In this document: one piece after another, positions 1-9,328 of the stretch
Position numbering within the stretch: the first letter of the stretch is position 1
How the letters are laid out: each line of letters starts with the position of its first letter
Assembly (NCBI GenBank): GCA_964410965.1
Contig: CAYPIY010000005.1
Coordinates: forward strand, 186,001 to 250,000
From: JBBIRG01 sp964410965
GTDB lineage: Bacteria > CLD3 > SB21 > JBBIRG01
Direction: 5' to 3'
Length of the DNA: 64,000 nt
The notes under the pieces: model-generated
The model's input: the letters and a program-made list of their open reading frames with translations, nothing else
What the model was told of the DNA's origin: nothing
Databases searched by the model: none
Position numbers and translations under genes: made by a program

Positions 1-635
1 TCGTTGATCATCACAATTACAAGGGCCCGATCGGCTGCGGTTTCCCCGCCGTCATCCGGAACGGCGTCGCGTTAAGCGCCGCCAATATTGAAAAAATCTG
101 GATCGGCGCCAATGTCACCGATTTAATGTCAAAAGCCACCCAGTGCCCGGTGCTGACGCTGAACGACGCCGACGCCGCGGGTATCGCCGAAATGAAATTC
201 GGGCACGGAAAGAACCAAAAAGGCGTTGTTTTCTTTATCACGGTCGGAACGGGACTCGGATCAGCCATTTTCCTCGACGGTAAACTTGTGCCGAATACCG
301 AACTGGGCCATTTGTTCATCGAGAACCAGATCGCCGAACAATACGCTTCTGAAGCCGTTAGAATGAAAAAAGATTTATCCTGGAAAAAATGGGCGAAACG
401 CTTTGATACTTACCTGAAGCACCTCGAAAAACTTTTTTCTCCGGATCTTATCATCCTTGGCGGGGGCGGAAGCAAACATCATGACAAATACCGAAATTAT
501 CTGTCAGTCAAAACCAGGGTTATTCCTGCGAAATTACTGAATGAAGCCGGCATTATCGGCGCTGCGCTTACGGCACGGTCTCTTCAGAAAACCAAACCGC
601 GGAAAGCAAAAACGGATGAAAAACCGGAACCCTGA
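1..635 (+). CDS. ppgK: Polyphosphate glucokinase, ROK family (5' end outside window)
   Basis: About 211 C-terminal residues are present; the frame is open from base 3, so the start lies upstream of the window. ROK-fold features are visible: a catalytic NDADAAG segment, a glycine-rich phosphate loop TVGTGLGSAIF, the sugar-binding NTELGHL stretch, and the PPGK-like run LSWKKWAKRFDTYL followed by LFSPDLIILGGGGSK. PPGK-type enzymes phosphorylate glucose with polyphosphate (some also use ATP) in the cytoplasm. The zinc cysteine cluster of many ROK sugar kinases and repressors is absent, as expected for PPGK. The last 20 bases overlap the next gene's start, suggesting coupled translation. The choice of polyphosphate over ATP as donor is inferred from family resemblance. 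Confidence 0.85.
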   Translation, partial: VDHHNYKGPIGCGFPAVIRNGVALSAANIEKIWIGANVTDLMSKATQCPVLTLNDADAAGIAEMKFGHGKNQKGVVFFITVGTGLGSAIFLDGKLVPNTELGHLFIENQIAEQYASEAVRMKKDLSWKKWAKRFDTYLKHLEKLFSPDLIILGGGGSKHHDKYRNYLSVKTRVIPAKLLNEAGIIGAALTARSLQKTKPRKAKTDEKPEP

Positions 636-1350
636 CATCGTTTATGAGGATGACGATTATCTCTTTGTCAGTAAACCGCCGGGATTACTGACCATACCGG
701 ACCGGTTCGACCCGGAACTTCCAAACCTCCTTGAAATATTTTCTCAGGCCCGTGAAAAAATTTTTATCGTGCACCGTCTGGATAAAGACACCAGCGGACT
801 GATCGGATTTGCGAAAACAGCCGAGGCGCACCGCGATTTGTGCATACAGTTTGAAAATCATACCGTCCGGAAAAAGTATATCGCACTGATATGCGGAATT
901 CCCGATCCGCCGACGGGAACGATTTCCTTCTCCCTGACCGAGGATTCCTCGAAACCCGGCCGGATGACCGTCGCCAGGAAGGATGGAAAGGAAGCTTATA
1001 CCGAATACAAAGTTACGGAAAAACTAAACGGATTTTCGCTTGCCGAAGCATTGCCGAAAACGGGACGCACGCATCAGATCCGCGTTCATTTCAAGGCTAT
1101 CGGCCATCCGCTGGCGGTTGATCCGCTTTACGGAAGCTCGGAAGGCCTCTACCTGTCTGATATAAAAAAAAACTACAAGCCCAAACCCGGCGGTCCTGAA
1201 AAACCTCTGATCGGCCGGCTGACGCTTCATTCCTTTTCGCTCCGGTTCAGGCATATCCGGGGGAACGACATATTCCTGACCGCCGAACTGCCGAAAGATT
1301 TCAGGAGCGTCATTCAGCATCTCAGAAAGCACCATTCGTCACCGGAGTAA
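616..1350 (+). CDS. RluA-family pseudouridine synthase
   Basis: A 244-residue enzyme that isomerises uridine in rRNA or tRNA. The catalytic signature HRLDKDTSG holds the essential Asp, and the N-terminal YEDDDYLFVSKPPGLLT and central GRTHQIRVHF are classic RluA motifs. No S4 RNA-binding domain precedes the catalytic domain. The ATG at 616 lies inside the end of ppgK; the frame is open upstream, but the protein resembles the family only from here. A basic insert before the final LTLHSFSLRF strand resembles small RluA paralogues of FCB bacteria. The target nucleotide cannot be predicted. Confidence 0.85.
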   Translation: MKNRNPDIVYEDDDYLFVSKPPGLLTIPDRFDPELPNLLEIFSQAREKIFIVHRLDKDTSGLIGFAKTAEAHRDLCIQFENHTVRKKYIALICGIPDPPTGTISFSLTEDSSKPGRMTVARKDGKEAYTEYKVTEKLNGFSLAEALPKTGRTHQIRVHFKAIGHPLAVDPLYGSSEGLYLSDIKKNYKPKPGGPEKPLIGRLTLHSFSLRFRHIRGNDIFLTAELPKDFRSVIQHLRKHHSSPE

Positions 1351-1352
1351 TC

Positions 1353-1694
1353 ATGCCGGACTATGACGCCCATATCCTGTCGTGGTTTCTGACCTGGTTA
1401 ATTGAGTTAGTCATCGCTTTATTTTTCTTTCATATTTCCGCAAGGCTCGTTTTCACCGTTATCATTCTTAACAGCATAACGCAACCGGTCGTATACGCCG
1501 TAACCGGTGTGATGTTCAAGAAGTTTCTGTTTCAACCTGTAGTGTATTTCATGCTTTGGGCAGGTATTGAATTTGTGGTTGTCATCGTAGAAATGTTTGG
1601 ATGGAGAATTTTTTTTCAAACCGGTTACCGCAAATCCTTTGTCACCTCTTTAACAACGAACATGTTTACGGCGATGATGAGTTTTCTGCTCTGA
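1353..1694 (+). CDS. Small integral membrane protein, function unknown
   Basis: 113 residues with about four hydrophobic segments (near residues 10-28, 30-52, 60-82 and 95-113) and few charges. The ATG follows the rluA-like stop by two bases, with GGAG at the end of that gene as ribosome site, so it is probably co-transcribed. I recognise no family. Expected in the inner membrane. Confidence 0.6.
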   Translation: MPDYDAHILSWFLTWLIELVIALFFFHISARLVFTVIILNSITQPVVYAVTGVMFKKFLFQPVVYFMLWAGIEFVVVIVEMFGWRIFFQTGYRKSFVTSLTTNMFTAMMSFLL

Positions 1695-1721
1695 ATTTTT
1701 TATTTTACACAAGGAGGATTT

Positions 1722-3047
1722 ATGAAAAAGTACCTGGTGATTTGCGCAGTCATCATTCTCATCTTAGTCTCCTGCACTAAACCCAAAGAAGAACCGGGAG
1801 TCGTGAAAATTGAAACCTCGGATTCCCTGCTGTTTCTGAACGGTGAAAAAATTGGCCATCTTGGTATGGAATCAGGATTGTTCCAGTTTACCATACCTGC
1901 CCTGGCGAAAAAACTCGACTCGGTCAGTGAGGTCGTCTATGCACTGGAAGACAGCCTGAACACCGAAATCGACCGGAAATGCATGCTCACAATGCGCGAT
2001 GAACAGCCTTATATTGACATGGTTAAGATCGTCGCGACCTGCTTCGGGAACAGGTTCACTTTTGTTCAGCTGGTCCCCTTGAATCAGCTGACCTCCTCTG
2101 ATCTGGTGATCTGCCAGCCCGAGCATCCTCTGGGTCTCACGCATCAGATATATCTGACTCCGTCAGGAATATGGATCACGGTTCCTTATGAACAATGCTT
2201 TTTGAAGCCGGTTGACAGGCCCAAAGGACGGAATATTATCGTTGCGTCGGCTAAAAAAGCGGCTAATTCCCACCCGAACGTTGCCGCCAAATTCATTCCT
2301 CTGCAGGATTCAAAATATGACTGGAGCCGGTTCGAGGCTGAAATGGAATTAATAACGACACAACTCGTAAAATTTGGCTATACTTTCGGGAGGCATTTCA
2401 CTCTGGCCGCGGATGCGGGGATGTCATGCGGAGAAATCCGTAAAGCCGGACGGATCATACAGAAAACAATACCCAACCTGAATATGCAGGCTGTCAGCAA
2501 GGCTTCAATCATAGATATTGGTTTCCCGGCGTTTCGCGGCCGGATACCCCTTCCGAACAATCAGTTTATAAGCGCGGACAGCTTTTCCGTTTCCATCGGG
2601 CTGATAGCCGATTCTAATGTTCAGGAGTCCTATTTTACGGTTAAAGACACGACGCGGTTCAGCCTGCTCGGACTGGACAACCTGCTTGTCTCGGCCCTGA
2701 GAAATAAGGATCATGAATTGCTCAAGTCCCTGCTCGGATTTGATGTTGACGTCAACGCATATCCGGCGCTGTATTTTCCGGACGACGAAAACTGGCGCGG
2801 CTACACTCCGCTGATGATGGCCATCGAAATGTCCGATACCACTTCGATACGGCTGTTGATGAACCAGGGTGCGGACACAAAAAAGCCGTCGAGACAGTAT
2901 GAACAAAAATCAACCGCTTGGGTCAAAGCCACAGCAGGAACTCATACACCGGTTTTCAAAGGCATGATTACGACGCCTCTCCGGCTTGCCAAAGAAATTA
3001 AAAATCAGGACGTGATCCGTCTTATCACAGAAATGATGAAAAAATAA
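1722..3047 (+). CDS. Lipoprotein with C-terminal ankyrin-like repeats
   Basis: 441 residues. The N-terminus is a lipoprotein signal with lipobox LVSC and Cys18 as the acylation site, so it is a membrane-anchored envelope protein. A strong AAGGAGG ribosome site precedes the ATG. The central 300 residues are not recognised. Residues ~315-441 contain ankyrin-like helices: SALRNKDHELLKSLL, then GYTPLMMAIEMSDTTSIRLL with the following GAD turn, then a final degenerate unit. Ankyrin repeats usually mediate protein contacts. Lipoprotein call firm, ankyrin call likely, function unknown. Confidence 0.65.
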   Translation: MKKYLVICAVIILILVSCTKPKEEPGVVKIETSDSLLFLNGEKIGHLGMESGLFQFTIPALAKKLDSVSEVVYALEDSLNTEIDRKCMLTMRDEQPYIDMVKIVATCFGNRFTFVQLVPLNQLTSSDLVICQPEHPLGLTHQIYLTPSGIWITVPYEQCFLKPVDRPKGRNIIVASAKKAANSHPNVAAKFIPLQDSKYDWSRFEAEMELITTQLVKFGYTFGRHFTLAADAGMSCGEIRKAGRIIQKTIPNLNMQAVSKASIIDIGFPAFRGRIPLPNNQFISADSFSVSIGLIADSNVQESYFTVKDTTRFSLLGLDNLLVSALRNKDHELLKSLLGFDVDVNAYPALYFPDDENWRGYTPLMMAIEMSDTTSIRLLMNQGADTKKPSRQYEQKSTAWVKATAGTHTPVFKGMITTPLRLAKEIKNQDVIRLITEMMKK

Positions 3048-3173
3048 ACGGCTCAAATCAGTGACACAATCCACCCTCTGGGAACGCGCCTGAAGAGCGG
3101 CATGATTTTCTGAGTATTTAAAAAGCAGGTTCCGGCTGAACTTATTCGAAAATGCATGTTTCGGAGTATTTTC

Positions 3174-3202
3174 TTGCCTTTTGGAATTTCAAACGATACA
3201 TT
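3174..3202 (+). promoter_or_regulatory. Putative sigma-70-type promoter of guaB
   Basis: TTGCCT at 3174-3179, 17-base spacer, TACATT at 3197-3202. Transcription would start near 3209, which supports translation from the ATG at 3234 and not from the upstream in-frame start at 3156. Confidence 0.45.
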
Positions 3203-3233
3203 GCGCGAAACATTTAACAGAAAAGGTCAGGAT

Positions 3234-4700
3234 ATGGAAAAAATCCTTGGTGAAGGGTATACATTTGATGATGTTCTGCTGGTTCCTGCATATTCCGAAG
3301 TCCTTCCCAATCAGGTGAACATCCGGAGCCGTCTCAGCCGGTCCATCACCCTCAACATCCCGCTGATGAGCGCCGCGATGGATACGGTCACCGAATCGGA
3401 ACTGGCGATCGCTATAGCGCGTGAGGGCGGCATCGGCATCATTCATAAGAACTGCACCATCGACGAACAGGCCTCTGAAATCGACCGTGTTAAGAGGTCA
3501 GAAAGCGGAATGATTCTCAAGCCCATCACCATGACGCCCGACAAGAAATTGTCCGAAGCGCTAGAGGTCATGAGACGCTATAAAATCAGCGGCATTCCGG
3601 TCATTCATCCCGACGGAAAACTCGCGGGCATTCTCACGAACCGCGACCTGCGTTTCGCGACCGATTTTAATGTGTTAATCGAAAATGTCATGACCCGAAC
3701 AAATCTCATAACCGCCAAGGCGGGCACCACGCTCGAAGAGGCCGAGACAATCATTCACCAGCACCGGATCGAGAAACTGCCGGTCGTGGATGAGCATTAC
3801 CATTTAAAGGGTCTGATAACGGTTAAGGACATACAGAAAAAGAAAATGTACCCGAACGCCTGCAAGGACGAGCATGGCCGGCTTCGGGTGGGAGCGGCGG
3901 TCGGCGTTTCAAAAGACGCGTTCGACCGGGCCGCCGCGCTGATAGAGGCGGGAGCGGATGTTCTCGCCGTGGATACGGCGCACGGCCATTCACGCGGCGT
4001 TATTGATACGCTCCGGGAACTTAAAAAGAAATATCCATCCATCGATATTATCGCCGGAAATGTCGCGACGACAGAAGCCGCGAAAGCTTTGATTCAGGCG
4101 GGCGCAGACGCCGTGAAAATAGGGATCGGACCCGGAAGCATATGCACCACCCGCGTGGTGGCGGGAGTCGGCGTTCCTCAGGTGACCGCGATCATGAATT
4201 GCGCCAGAATCTGCTCCGACGCGGGAGTTCCCCTCATCGCCGACGGCGGCATTAAGCAAACCGGCGATATACCCAAAGCCATCGCTGCAGGAGCAGATTC
4301 CATCATGATCGGAGGACTGTTCGCCGGAACCGAGGAAAGCCCGGGTGAATCCGTGCTCTATGAAGGACGGCGGTATAAACTGTACCGAGGCATGGGTTCG
4401 CTCGCCGCAATGAAAAAAGGAAGCAAGGACCGCTATTTCCAGCAGGACGAACAGGATGTCGCCAAACTCATTCCTGAAGGCATCGAGGGCCGTGTCCCCT
4501 ACAAAGGTTTCCTCAGGGACGTCATCTTCCAGATGATTGGGGGGCTGAAGGCGGCCATGGGATACTGCGGTTCGGCAAACATTGCCGACCTGAAAGAGAA
4601 AGCGCAGTTCATGAAAATGACCGGTGCTGGCCTGCGTGAAAGCCATCCTCATGACGTTAAAATCACTCAGGAAGCGCCGAACTATCAGGTGCAGAGCTAA
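3234..4700 (+). CDS. guaB: Inosine-5'-monophosphate dehydrogenase
   Basis: 488 residues, the usual length. Oxidises IMP to XMP with NAD+, the committed step of GMP synthesis in the cytoplasm. Visible are the N-terminal barrel strand GYTFDDVLLVPAYSEVLP, paired CBS domains (about residues 95-205) inserted in the TIM barrel, the catalytic loop GPGSICTTRVVAG with the Cys that forms the covalent intermediate, the phosphate-binding IADGGI and GGLFAGTEESPGE, and the flap start RGMGSLAAM. The ATG at 3234 follows AAAAGGTCAGG; the longer frame from 3156 would add 26 non-homologous residues. Monocistronic by context, with its own promoter and terminator. Confidence 0.97.
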   Translation: MEKILGEGYTFDDVLLVPAYSEVLPNQVNIRSRLSRSITLNIPLMSAAMDTVTESELAIAIAREGGIGIIHKNCTIDEQASEIDRVKRSESGMILKPITMTPDKKLSEALEVMRRYKISGIPVIHPDGKLAGILTNRDLRFATDFNVLIENVMTRTNLITAKAGTTLEEAETIIHQHRIEKLPVVDEHYHLKGLITVKDIQKKKMYPNACKDEHGRLRVGAAVGVSKDAFDRAAALIEAGADVLAVDTAHGHSRGVIDTLRELKKKYPSIDIIAGNVATTEAAKALIQAGADAVKIGIGPGSICTTRVVAGVGVPQVTAIMNCARICSDAGVPLIADGGIKQTGDIPKAIAAGADSIMIGGLFAGTEESPGESVLYEGRRYKLYRGMGSLAAMKKGSKDRYFQQDEQDVAKLIPEGIEGRVPYKGFLRDVIFQMIGGLKAAMGYCGSANIADLKEKAQFMKMTGAGLRESHPHDVKITQEAPNYQVQS

Positions 4701-4707
4701 TCCTTCC

Positions 4708-4732
4708 CGTTGTTGCATTACAACGTTTTTTT
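4708..4732 (+). terminator. Rho-independent terminator of guaB
   Basis: Stem CGTTGT/ACAACG with a six-base loop, then seven T, just after the guaB stop. Confidence 0.75.
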
Positions 4733-4757
4733 ATATTTAAAAACCAGCAGGTAAACA

Positions 4758-5378
4758 ATGAATTACGTGGTTGCCGTTATACTTGGAATATTATCATGCG
4801 GTGCATCCTTTCTTGCCGCGCAGACCGCGGACACGGGACTCGATGAACTCGCGTCATGGATGTCGGGCTCGTTCAGCAGCGCGGAACAGGCGAAATCGGA
4901 TACCCATTTTTATGACGTGCGCCTGAATATGGTCAGAATATGGAAAGATCTTCCGGACGCCGTCTGGTTTTATATCGAACAGGCGTACGGCGATCAGCTC
5001 GATAAACCTTACCGTCAGCGGGTGTACAGGCTTACCCGGACGGACGATTCGACATTCGAAAGCAAAGTCTATGAAATCGCCGTCCCGCTGAGGTTTGCCG
5101 GTGAATGGAGTAAGGAATTTCCCCTCGTTTCTTTATCGCCCGATTCACTGACCGCGCGCCCCGGATGCAGTATGATCATACGCAAATCCGCCCCGGACGT
5201 GTATACCGGTAAAACGCCGGGCAAAGAATGTCTGAGTTCCAGGAAAGGAGCCGTTTACGCGGTAAGCGAAATGACTCTGAAGAACAACTTCATGATCACG
5301 CTGGAACGGGGTTTCGACGCGTCCGGTAAACAGGTTTGGGGTTCCGAACATGGCGGTTACATTTTTAATAAACGATAA
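4758..5378 (+). CDS. CpcT/CpeT-family (DUF1001) secreted protein
   Basis: 206 residues with an N-terminal hydrophobic signal (~1-21). The mature part matches the CpcT/CpeT family: LDELASWMSGSFSS, FYDVRLNMVRIWKD, PYRQRVYRLTR, RPGCSMIIRK, and the C-terminal RGFDASGKQVWGSEHGGYIF. In cyanobacteria these proteins attach phycobilin chromophores to phycobiliproteins, but homologues are widespread in non-phototrophs, where the role is unknown and probably ligand binding in a lipocalin-like barrel. No phycobiliprotein gene is nearby, so chromophore lyase activity should not be assumed. Confidence 0.75.
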   Translation: MNYVVAVILGILSCGASFLAAQTADTGLDELASWMSGSFSSAEQAKSDTHFYDVRLNMVRIWKDLPDAVWFYIEQAYGDQLDKPYRQRVYRLTRTDDSTFESKVYEIAVPLRFAGEWSKEFPLVSLSPDSLTARPGCSMIIRKSAPDVYTGKTPGKECLSSRKGAVYAVSEMTLKNNFMITLERGFDASGKQVWGSEHGGYIFNKR

Positions 5379-5671
5379 AACAATCCCTGCCCTGACCCCG
5401 GAAAATTGTAATTTCCGGTTTCATGGCCGGTTTATGACCGGATCCCTTTGACGGACATACCTGCCCTTCATCCGGAAATTTTCTACCTGCACATGCAAGT
5501 AAAATCCTCATATTCAGGCACGAAAAAACGAAACCGGTATTTTTCATATGGAGGTATATGCCGGAAAGGGCATTCGTTCTTTTCTTTGACAGAGTTTTTG
5601 CTTGCAACAATATGACGTTTTTGATACCTTAAGAAGCGGCATTCGAACAACCCTACGTGAGACTGTACAAC

Positions 5672-7474
5672 ATGGAATGGCTCAAACACCTGACTTTTCA
5701 GAATAATTTTTCCGGCCGGATGTTCGCGAAAAACCCTCCTTCTTATCTGACAAAAAGTTTCATCCTGACAAGCGTTTCGCTGCCGGTTTCGGTATTATTC
5801 GGTCTGGCTTTTTATTCTGCTCACGCGGGTTTCGAAGGCACTGCGGATCCGGGGACTAACCTGTTCATTCTCCTGCTGCCTGTGTTTGTCCTGATCCGGA
5901 CAGCCGTGATCTATATTCTCTTCAGGTCTCTCCTGAAAAACACTCGCGACCTTCTGGTCAACGCGCTGATATGGGACATTTCCGACCGGATCACGCCTGG
6001 AATCCGGGAATTGCTGTCGGTATCCAAACGGCTTTCCTTTCTGGGATGGCTCACGGGCGCTGCCTTATTTTTTCTGAATACCCTGGCGGCATTCTGGCTG
6101 AGCGGGACAGACCGGTTTGTTCCGCTGCTGATGATTTTCCTGTCATGCCTGTCAGCCGTAACGGTGATGGCGATGATTGAATATATCCTGTTGTCCGCTC
6201 AGGTGTCTCCCGTTCTTGACTGGATCAAGCAAAAAAAAATCAAGAACGGCTTTGAATCGGTCCTTTCCTTCGACGAGTCCATCTGGATGTACGGACTGTT
6301 TTTGTTTTTATCCTCGATCCTGCAGGGCATGATGGTTAAATACAGCATTGAACTTCAGCGTCTTTCCGGCTTGCCCTCTTCCGCCGGCAAAGGTTCTCTG
6401 TTATGGGTCGCCGTCTGGGCCGGCTTCGGAATATGGATTTTTATCCGGCGGAAAAAGCAATGGAGGCTCTTTCATGAATATATCAACCGGATCGGAGGGC
6501 AGACCGCAGACATGCCCGATTCAGTCCGGATTGTCCCTGAATTATGGCTGCTCCTTTATAAAATCGAGCTGATCACGGGACGTTTTTATGAATTGTTCCT
6601 GAACATTGAAAATGACAGCAGTGAGATGAACGCGGCTGCCAAAGTCGTAACCGAGACCTCGTCCGAGCAGAATTCAGCCCTGATCCGGCAGTCGGCGTCC
6701 GTGACCCAAACCTCATCCACGCTGCAGGAACTGGTGCAGGCCTCAAAACAGATCGCCGATAGCGCCAGCGCTGTCGTGGGTTATGCGGAAAACACCGAAA
6801 AAAAAGCGGATCACGGACTGAAAGTCATGAAGGATTCGGTTTCCCGGGTGCAGAAGGTACGGGAGGGCAACGAAATCAATTTGTCGGAAGTCATTGTCCT
6901 GAGCGAGGCGATCATCGAGATCGACCATGTTCTGAATTTCATCATCAGCATCGCCGATGAGACGAACCTGATCGCCCTGAACGCAGCGATCGAAGCCAGT
7001 TCCGCCGGGGAGCAGGGCAAACGCTTTAAGATCGTCGCCGGCGAGGTCCGCCAGCTCTCCACGCGCGTTACGAAATCGATCCGCACGATCAAGGACATCA
7101 CCCGCAGAATCCAGGAAGCGACGTCCCGGCTGGTACAGACTGTCCAGGACCATCAGGAGGTGATCGACGAAAGCGTTCAGTGGGTCAGTCAGGCGCTGGT
7201 CAACCTTGAGGAAATCCTCGAGGGAGCGGTTCAGTCGGCCGATGCCGCGAAACAGATTTATGTAGCCATCCAGCAGCAGAAAATCGCCAACCAGCAGATC
7301 GCTATTTCATTCAGCGACATATCGAGCGACATCCATCAGATCGCTTCGGCCAGCGACCGGTATGACCAGTATGTGCGGACACTAAGGAAATTTTCATCCA
7401 ACATTGAAGGGGCCCTGCAGAGCCTGAACCTCGGTCAATTGCCGGAAAAGGGCGACGAGTGGAACTTGCGTTAA
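5672..7474 (+). CDS. Methyl-accepting chemotaxis protein with six membrane segments
   Basis: About 600 residues. The N-terminal half has six hydrophobic segments and no recognisable periplasmic domain or HAMP. The C-terminal ~290 residues form the cytoplasmic signalling coiled coil, with the hairpin tip ADETNLIALNAAIEA followed by EVRQLSTRV, which docks CheA/CheW. It should pass a membrane-sensed signal to the flagellar or gliding chemotaxis kinase; no che genes are in the window. Start uncertain: ATG 5672, or GTG 5657 in the same frame, neither with a clear ribosome site. The 278 bases upstream are non-coding with no convincing promoter. The 3' end overlaps murE by 16 bases. Confidence 0.85.
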   Translation: MEWLKHLTFQNNFSGRMFAKNPPSYLTKSFILTSVSLPVSVLFGLAFYSAHAGFEGTADPGTNLFILLLPVFVLIRTAVIYILFRSLLKNTRDLLVNALIWDISDRITPGIRELLSVSKRLSFLGWLTGAALFFLNTLAAFWLSGTDRFVPLLMIFLSCLSAVTVMAMIEYILLSAQVSPVLDWIKQKKIKNGFESVLSFDESIWMYGLFLFLSSILQGMMVKYSIELQRLSGLPSSAGKGSLLWVAVWAGFGIWIFIRRKKQWRLFHEYINRIGGQTADMPDSVRIVPELWLLLYKIELITGRFYELFLNIENDSSEMNAAAKVVTETSSEQNSALIRQSASVTQTSSTLQELVQASKQIADSASAVVGYAENTEKKADHGLKVMKDSVSRVQKVREGNEINLSEVIVLSEAIIEIDHVLNFIISIADETNLIALNAAIEASSAGEQGKRFKIVAGEVRQLSTRVTKSIRTIKDITRRIQEATSRLVQTVQDHQEVIDESVQWVSQALVNLEEILEGAVQSADAAKQIYVAIQQQKIANQQIAISFSDISSDIHQIASASDRYDQYVRTLRKFSSNIEGALQSLNLGQLPEKGDEWNLR

Positions 7475-8964
7475 ACCTCCTGCTGGATGACCTGCACCGG
7501 CCGGTCAATCCAGCCGTACCGGATCGAATCCGGATCGCGGGACTGACCTCCGATTCCCGTGAAGTCAAACCCGGCTATCTGTTTTTTGCGCTGCCCGGCA
7601 CGCACCGTGACGGAAACGTCTATATCGGACATGCGCTGAAACAGGGCGCTTGCGCCATTGTGTCCTCCGAACCGTTTGAGCCGTCACTCATCAGCGCAAA
7701 CCCTGGCGCGGCTTTCATTTCTTCCCCTGACATCAGAGAAAGTATGGCGGTTCTGTCCGCCCGGTTTTACGGCACTGACACGGACCGTTTAAAAATCATC
7801 GGCATAACCGGTACCAACGGAAAATCCACCATTGCGCACATCCTGAACTGCATGATCCGTTCGCAGGGCCAGGAAACTATCCTGATGGGGACGATCGGCA
7901 TTGAGATCTGCGGCGAGAAAATCCCCACCGATTACACCACACCGCCGCCGTATGAGATTCACCGGTTTATCCGGACGGGCGCGGATGCGGGTGCCGGATG
8001 GGTCATTATGGAGGTCTCGTCGCATGCCCTGAAACTCCGGCGCGTGGCGGGAATGAGGTTTGACTGCGCGATCTTCACAAACCTGACGCATGAGCACCGC
8101 GAAATCCATCCCACCATGGAAGATTACTACGAAACAAAATCCGGATTATTCCGGATGCTGAAGCCCGGCGGTATGGCCGTCATCAACGCCGATGATCCTT
8201 ACGGGCAAAGGCTTATCCGGGATCACGGAAGAGACATCAATGTGGCGGATTACGGTTTTCAAGCTGGAACATGTGTCATGGAACGTGTAACGGATGATCC
8301 AGACCGGTTTATGCAGATAATCGGACTCCGGTTCGGCGAAAATCATTATTCGCTGGAACTGGGCATACCGGGGCTGTACAATGCGTATAACGGCGTGGCG
8401 GCTTTTGCGGCGCTTCATGGTTTCGGATTTGACAGCAGCCGGCTGGCCGGGCAATTCAGTTTTATCCGGGCGCCGGAGGGCCGTTTCCAGCGTTACCTTG
8501 CGGGAGATATTCACGCGGTCATTGATTTTGCCCATACACCGGACGGCCTTGAAAAAATACTGACCGCCGTCCGGGCTCTGATGAAACCGGGTTGCAGGCT
8601 GATCGTTGCTTTCGGATGTCCGGGCGACCGCGACAAATCCAAACGGCCGCTCATGGGACGCATCGCCGGACAGATCGCCGATCTTGTTTTTGCCACCAGT
8701 GACGATCCCCATTTTGAGGATCCGCGCGCCGTGCTGCGCGATATCATCGAAGGCACAGACCGGACCAAAGTCCGGCCGATTGTGGACCGCAGGGAAGCGA
8801 TTCATACGGCATTATCGGAAGCCCGTGCCGGGGACTGGATTGTGATCGCGGGAAGGGGACATGAACGTTTCCAGTACATCGGCGACGAAAAAGTCCCGTT
8901 CCATGATGAACAGGTTTTTACGGAAGAGGCCCGCCGCATGGGCCTTGAGGTCACCGTATGCTGA
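7459..8964 (+). CDS. murE: UDP-N-acetylmuramoyl-tripeptide synthetase (MurE-type Mur ligase)
   Basis: 501 residues, full length. Adds the third stem-peptide amino acid to UDP-MurNAc-L-Ala-D-Glu. Visible are the ATP loop GITGTNGKST, TDYTTPPPYEIH, the MEVSSHAL metal/substrate segment, LTHEHREIH followed by YYETKSGLF (carbamylated Lys), DFAHTPDGLEKIL, and a C-terminal GRGHERFQ. The residue-selective motif, DNPR in diaminopimelate enzymes, reads DDPHFEDP (8701-8724), so the added amino acid is uncertain. GTG start with AAGGG seven bases upstream, inside the receptor gene. It lies outside any mur/fts cluster. A MurE-like paralogue with another role is possible. Confidence 0.88.
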   Translation: MELALNLLLDDLHRPVNPAVPDRIRIAGLTSDSREVKPGYLFFALPGTHRDGNVYIGHALKQGACAIVSSEPFEPSLISANPGAAFISSPDIRESMAVLSARFYGTDTDRLKIIGITGTNGKSTIAHILNCMIRSQGQETILMGTIGIEICGEKIPTDYTTPPPYEIHRFIRTGADAGAGWVIMEVSSHALKLRRVAGMRFDCAIFTNLTHEHREIHPTMEDYYETKSGLFRMLKPGGMAVINADDPYGQRLIRDHGRDINVADYGFQAGTCVMERVTDDPDRFMQIIGLRFGENHYSLELGIPGLYNAYNGVAAFAALHGFGFDSSRLAGQFSFIRAPEGRFQRYLAGDIHAVIDFAHTPDGLEKILTAVRALMKPGCRLIVAFGCPGDRDKSKRPLMGRIAGQIADLVFATSDDPHFEDPRAVLRDIIEGTDRTKVRPIVDRREAIHTALSEARAGDWIVIAGRGHERFQYIGDEKVPFHDEQVFTEEARRMGLEVTVC

Positions 8965-8970
8965 AAATGA

Positions 8971-8995
8971 AAAAACCAGGCAAGCCTGGTTTTTT
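8971..8995. terminator. Bidirectional terminator between murE and rpsT
   Basis: Stem AAAAACCAGG/CCTGGTTTTT with loop CAAG, A-rich before and T-rich after, so it can stop transcription from either side of this convergent pair. Confidence 0.8.
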
Positions 8996-9018
8996 TTAAA
9001 TCTTATTTTTCTGAACTA

Positions 9019-9273
9019 TTATTGCATCGTTTTTATTTTCAGTGCCATCTGGGATTTTACATGAGCGGATTTGTTGCGGTGCAGGATCCCCTTGACAACC
9101 ATCTTATCGGCGAGGGCGAATGCGGTTTTTAGTTTTTCCTGCGCTTCGGTTTTACTGACACATTTCATGATGTCTTTCATGTTCTGGCGCAGCCGGCGTT
9201 TGTAGTTCCGGTTTTTCTCGTTGTCTCGCTCGTTGCGTCGTACGCGTTCTTCGGCGGAATGATGATTGGGCAT
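9019..9273 (-). CDS. rpsT: 30S ribosomal protein S20
   Basis: 84 residues, lysine/arginine-rich with the S20 pattern: the N-terminal run begins MPNHHSAEERVRRNERDN, followed by a basic helix KNRNYKRRLRQNMKD and C-terminal GILHRNKSAHVKSQMALKI. S20 binds 16S rRNA early in assembly of the small subunit. AGGAG stands close upstream of the ATG, and a consensus promoter lies 56 bases upstream. Stand-alone gene, as usual for rpsT. Confidence 0.95.
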   Translation of the reverse strand: MPNHHSAEERVRRNERDNEKNRNYKRRLRQNMKDIMKCVSKTEAQEKLKTAFALADKMVVKGILHRNKSAHVKSQMALKIKTMQ

Positions 9274-9328
9274 GGTTTCTCCTTATGTCTAAGCTTTTTT
9301 GTTGTCTTTTTTCTTTTTCAAGGAGTTC

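Noticed and set aside
3156..3233. Longer N-terminus for guaB
   Set aside because: Extra residues do not fit IMPDH, and the likely promoter overlaps this part.
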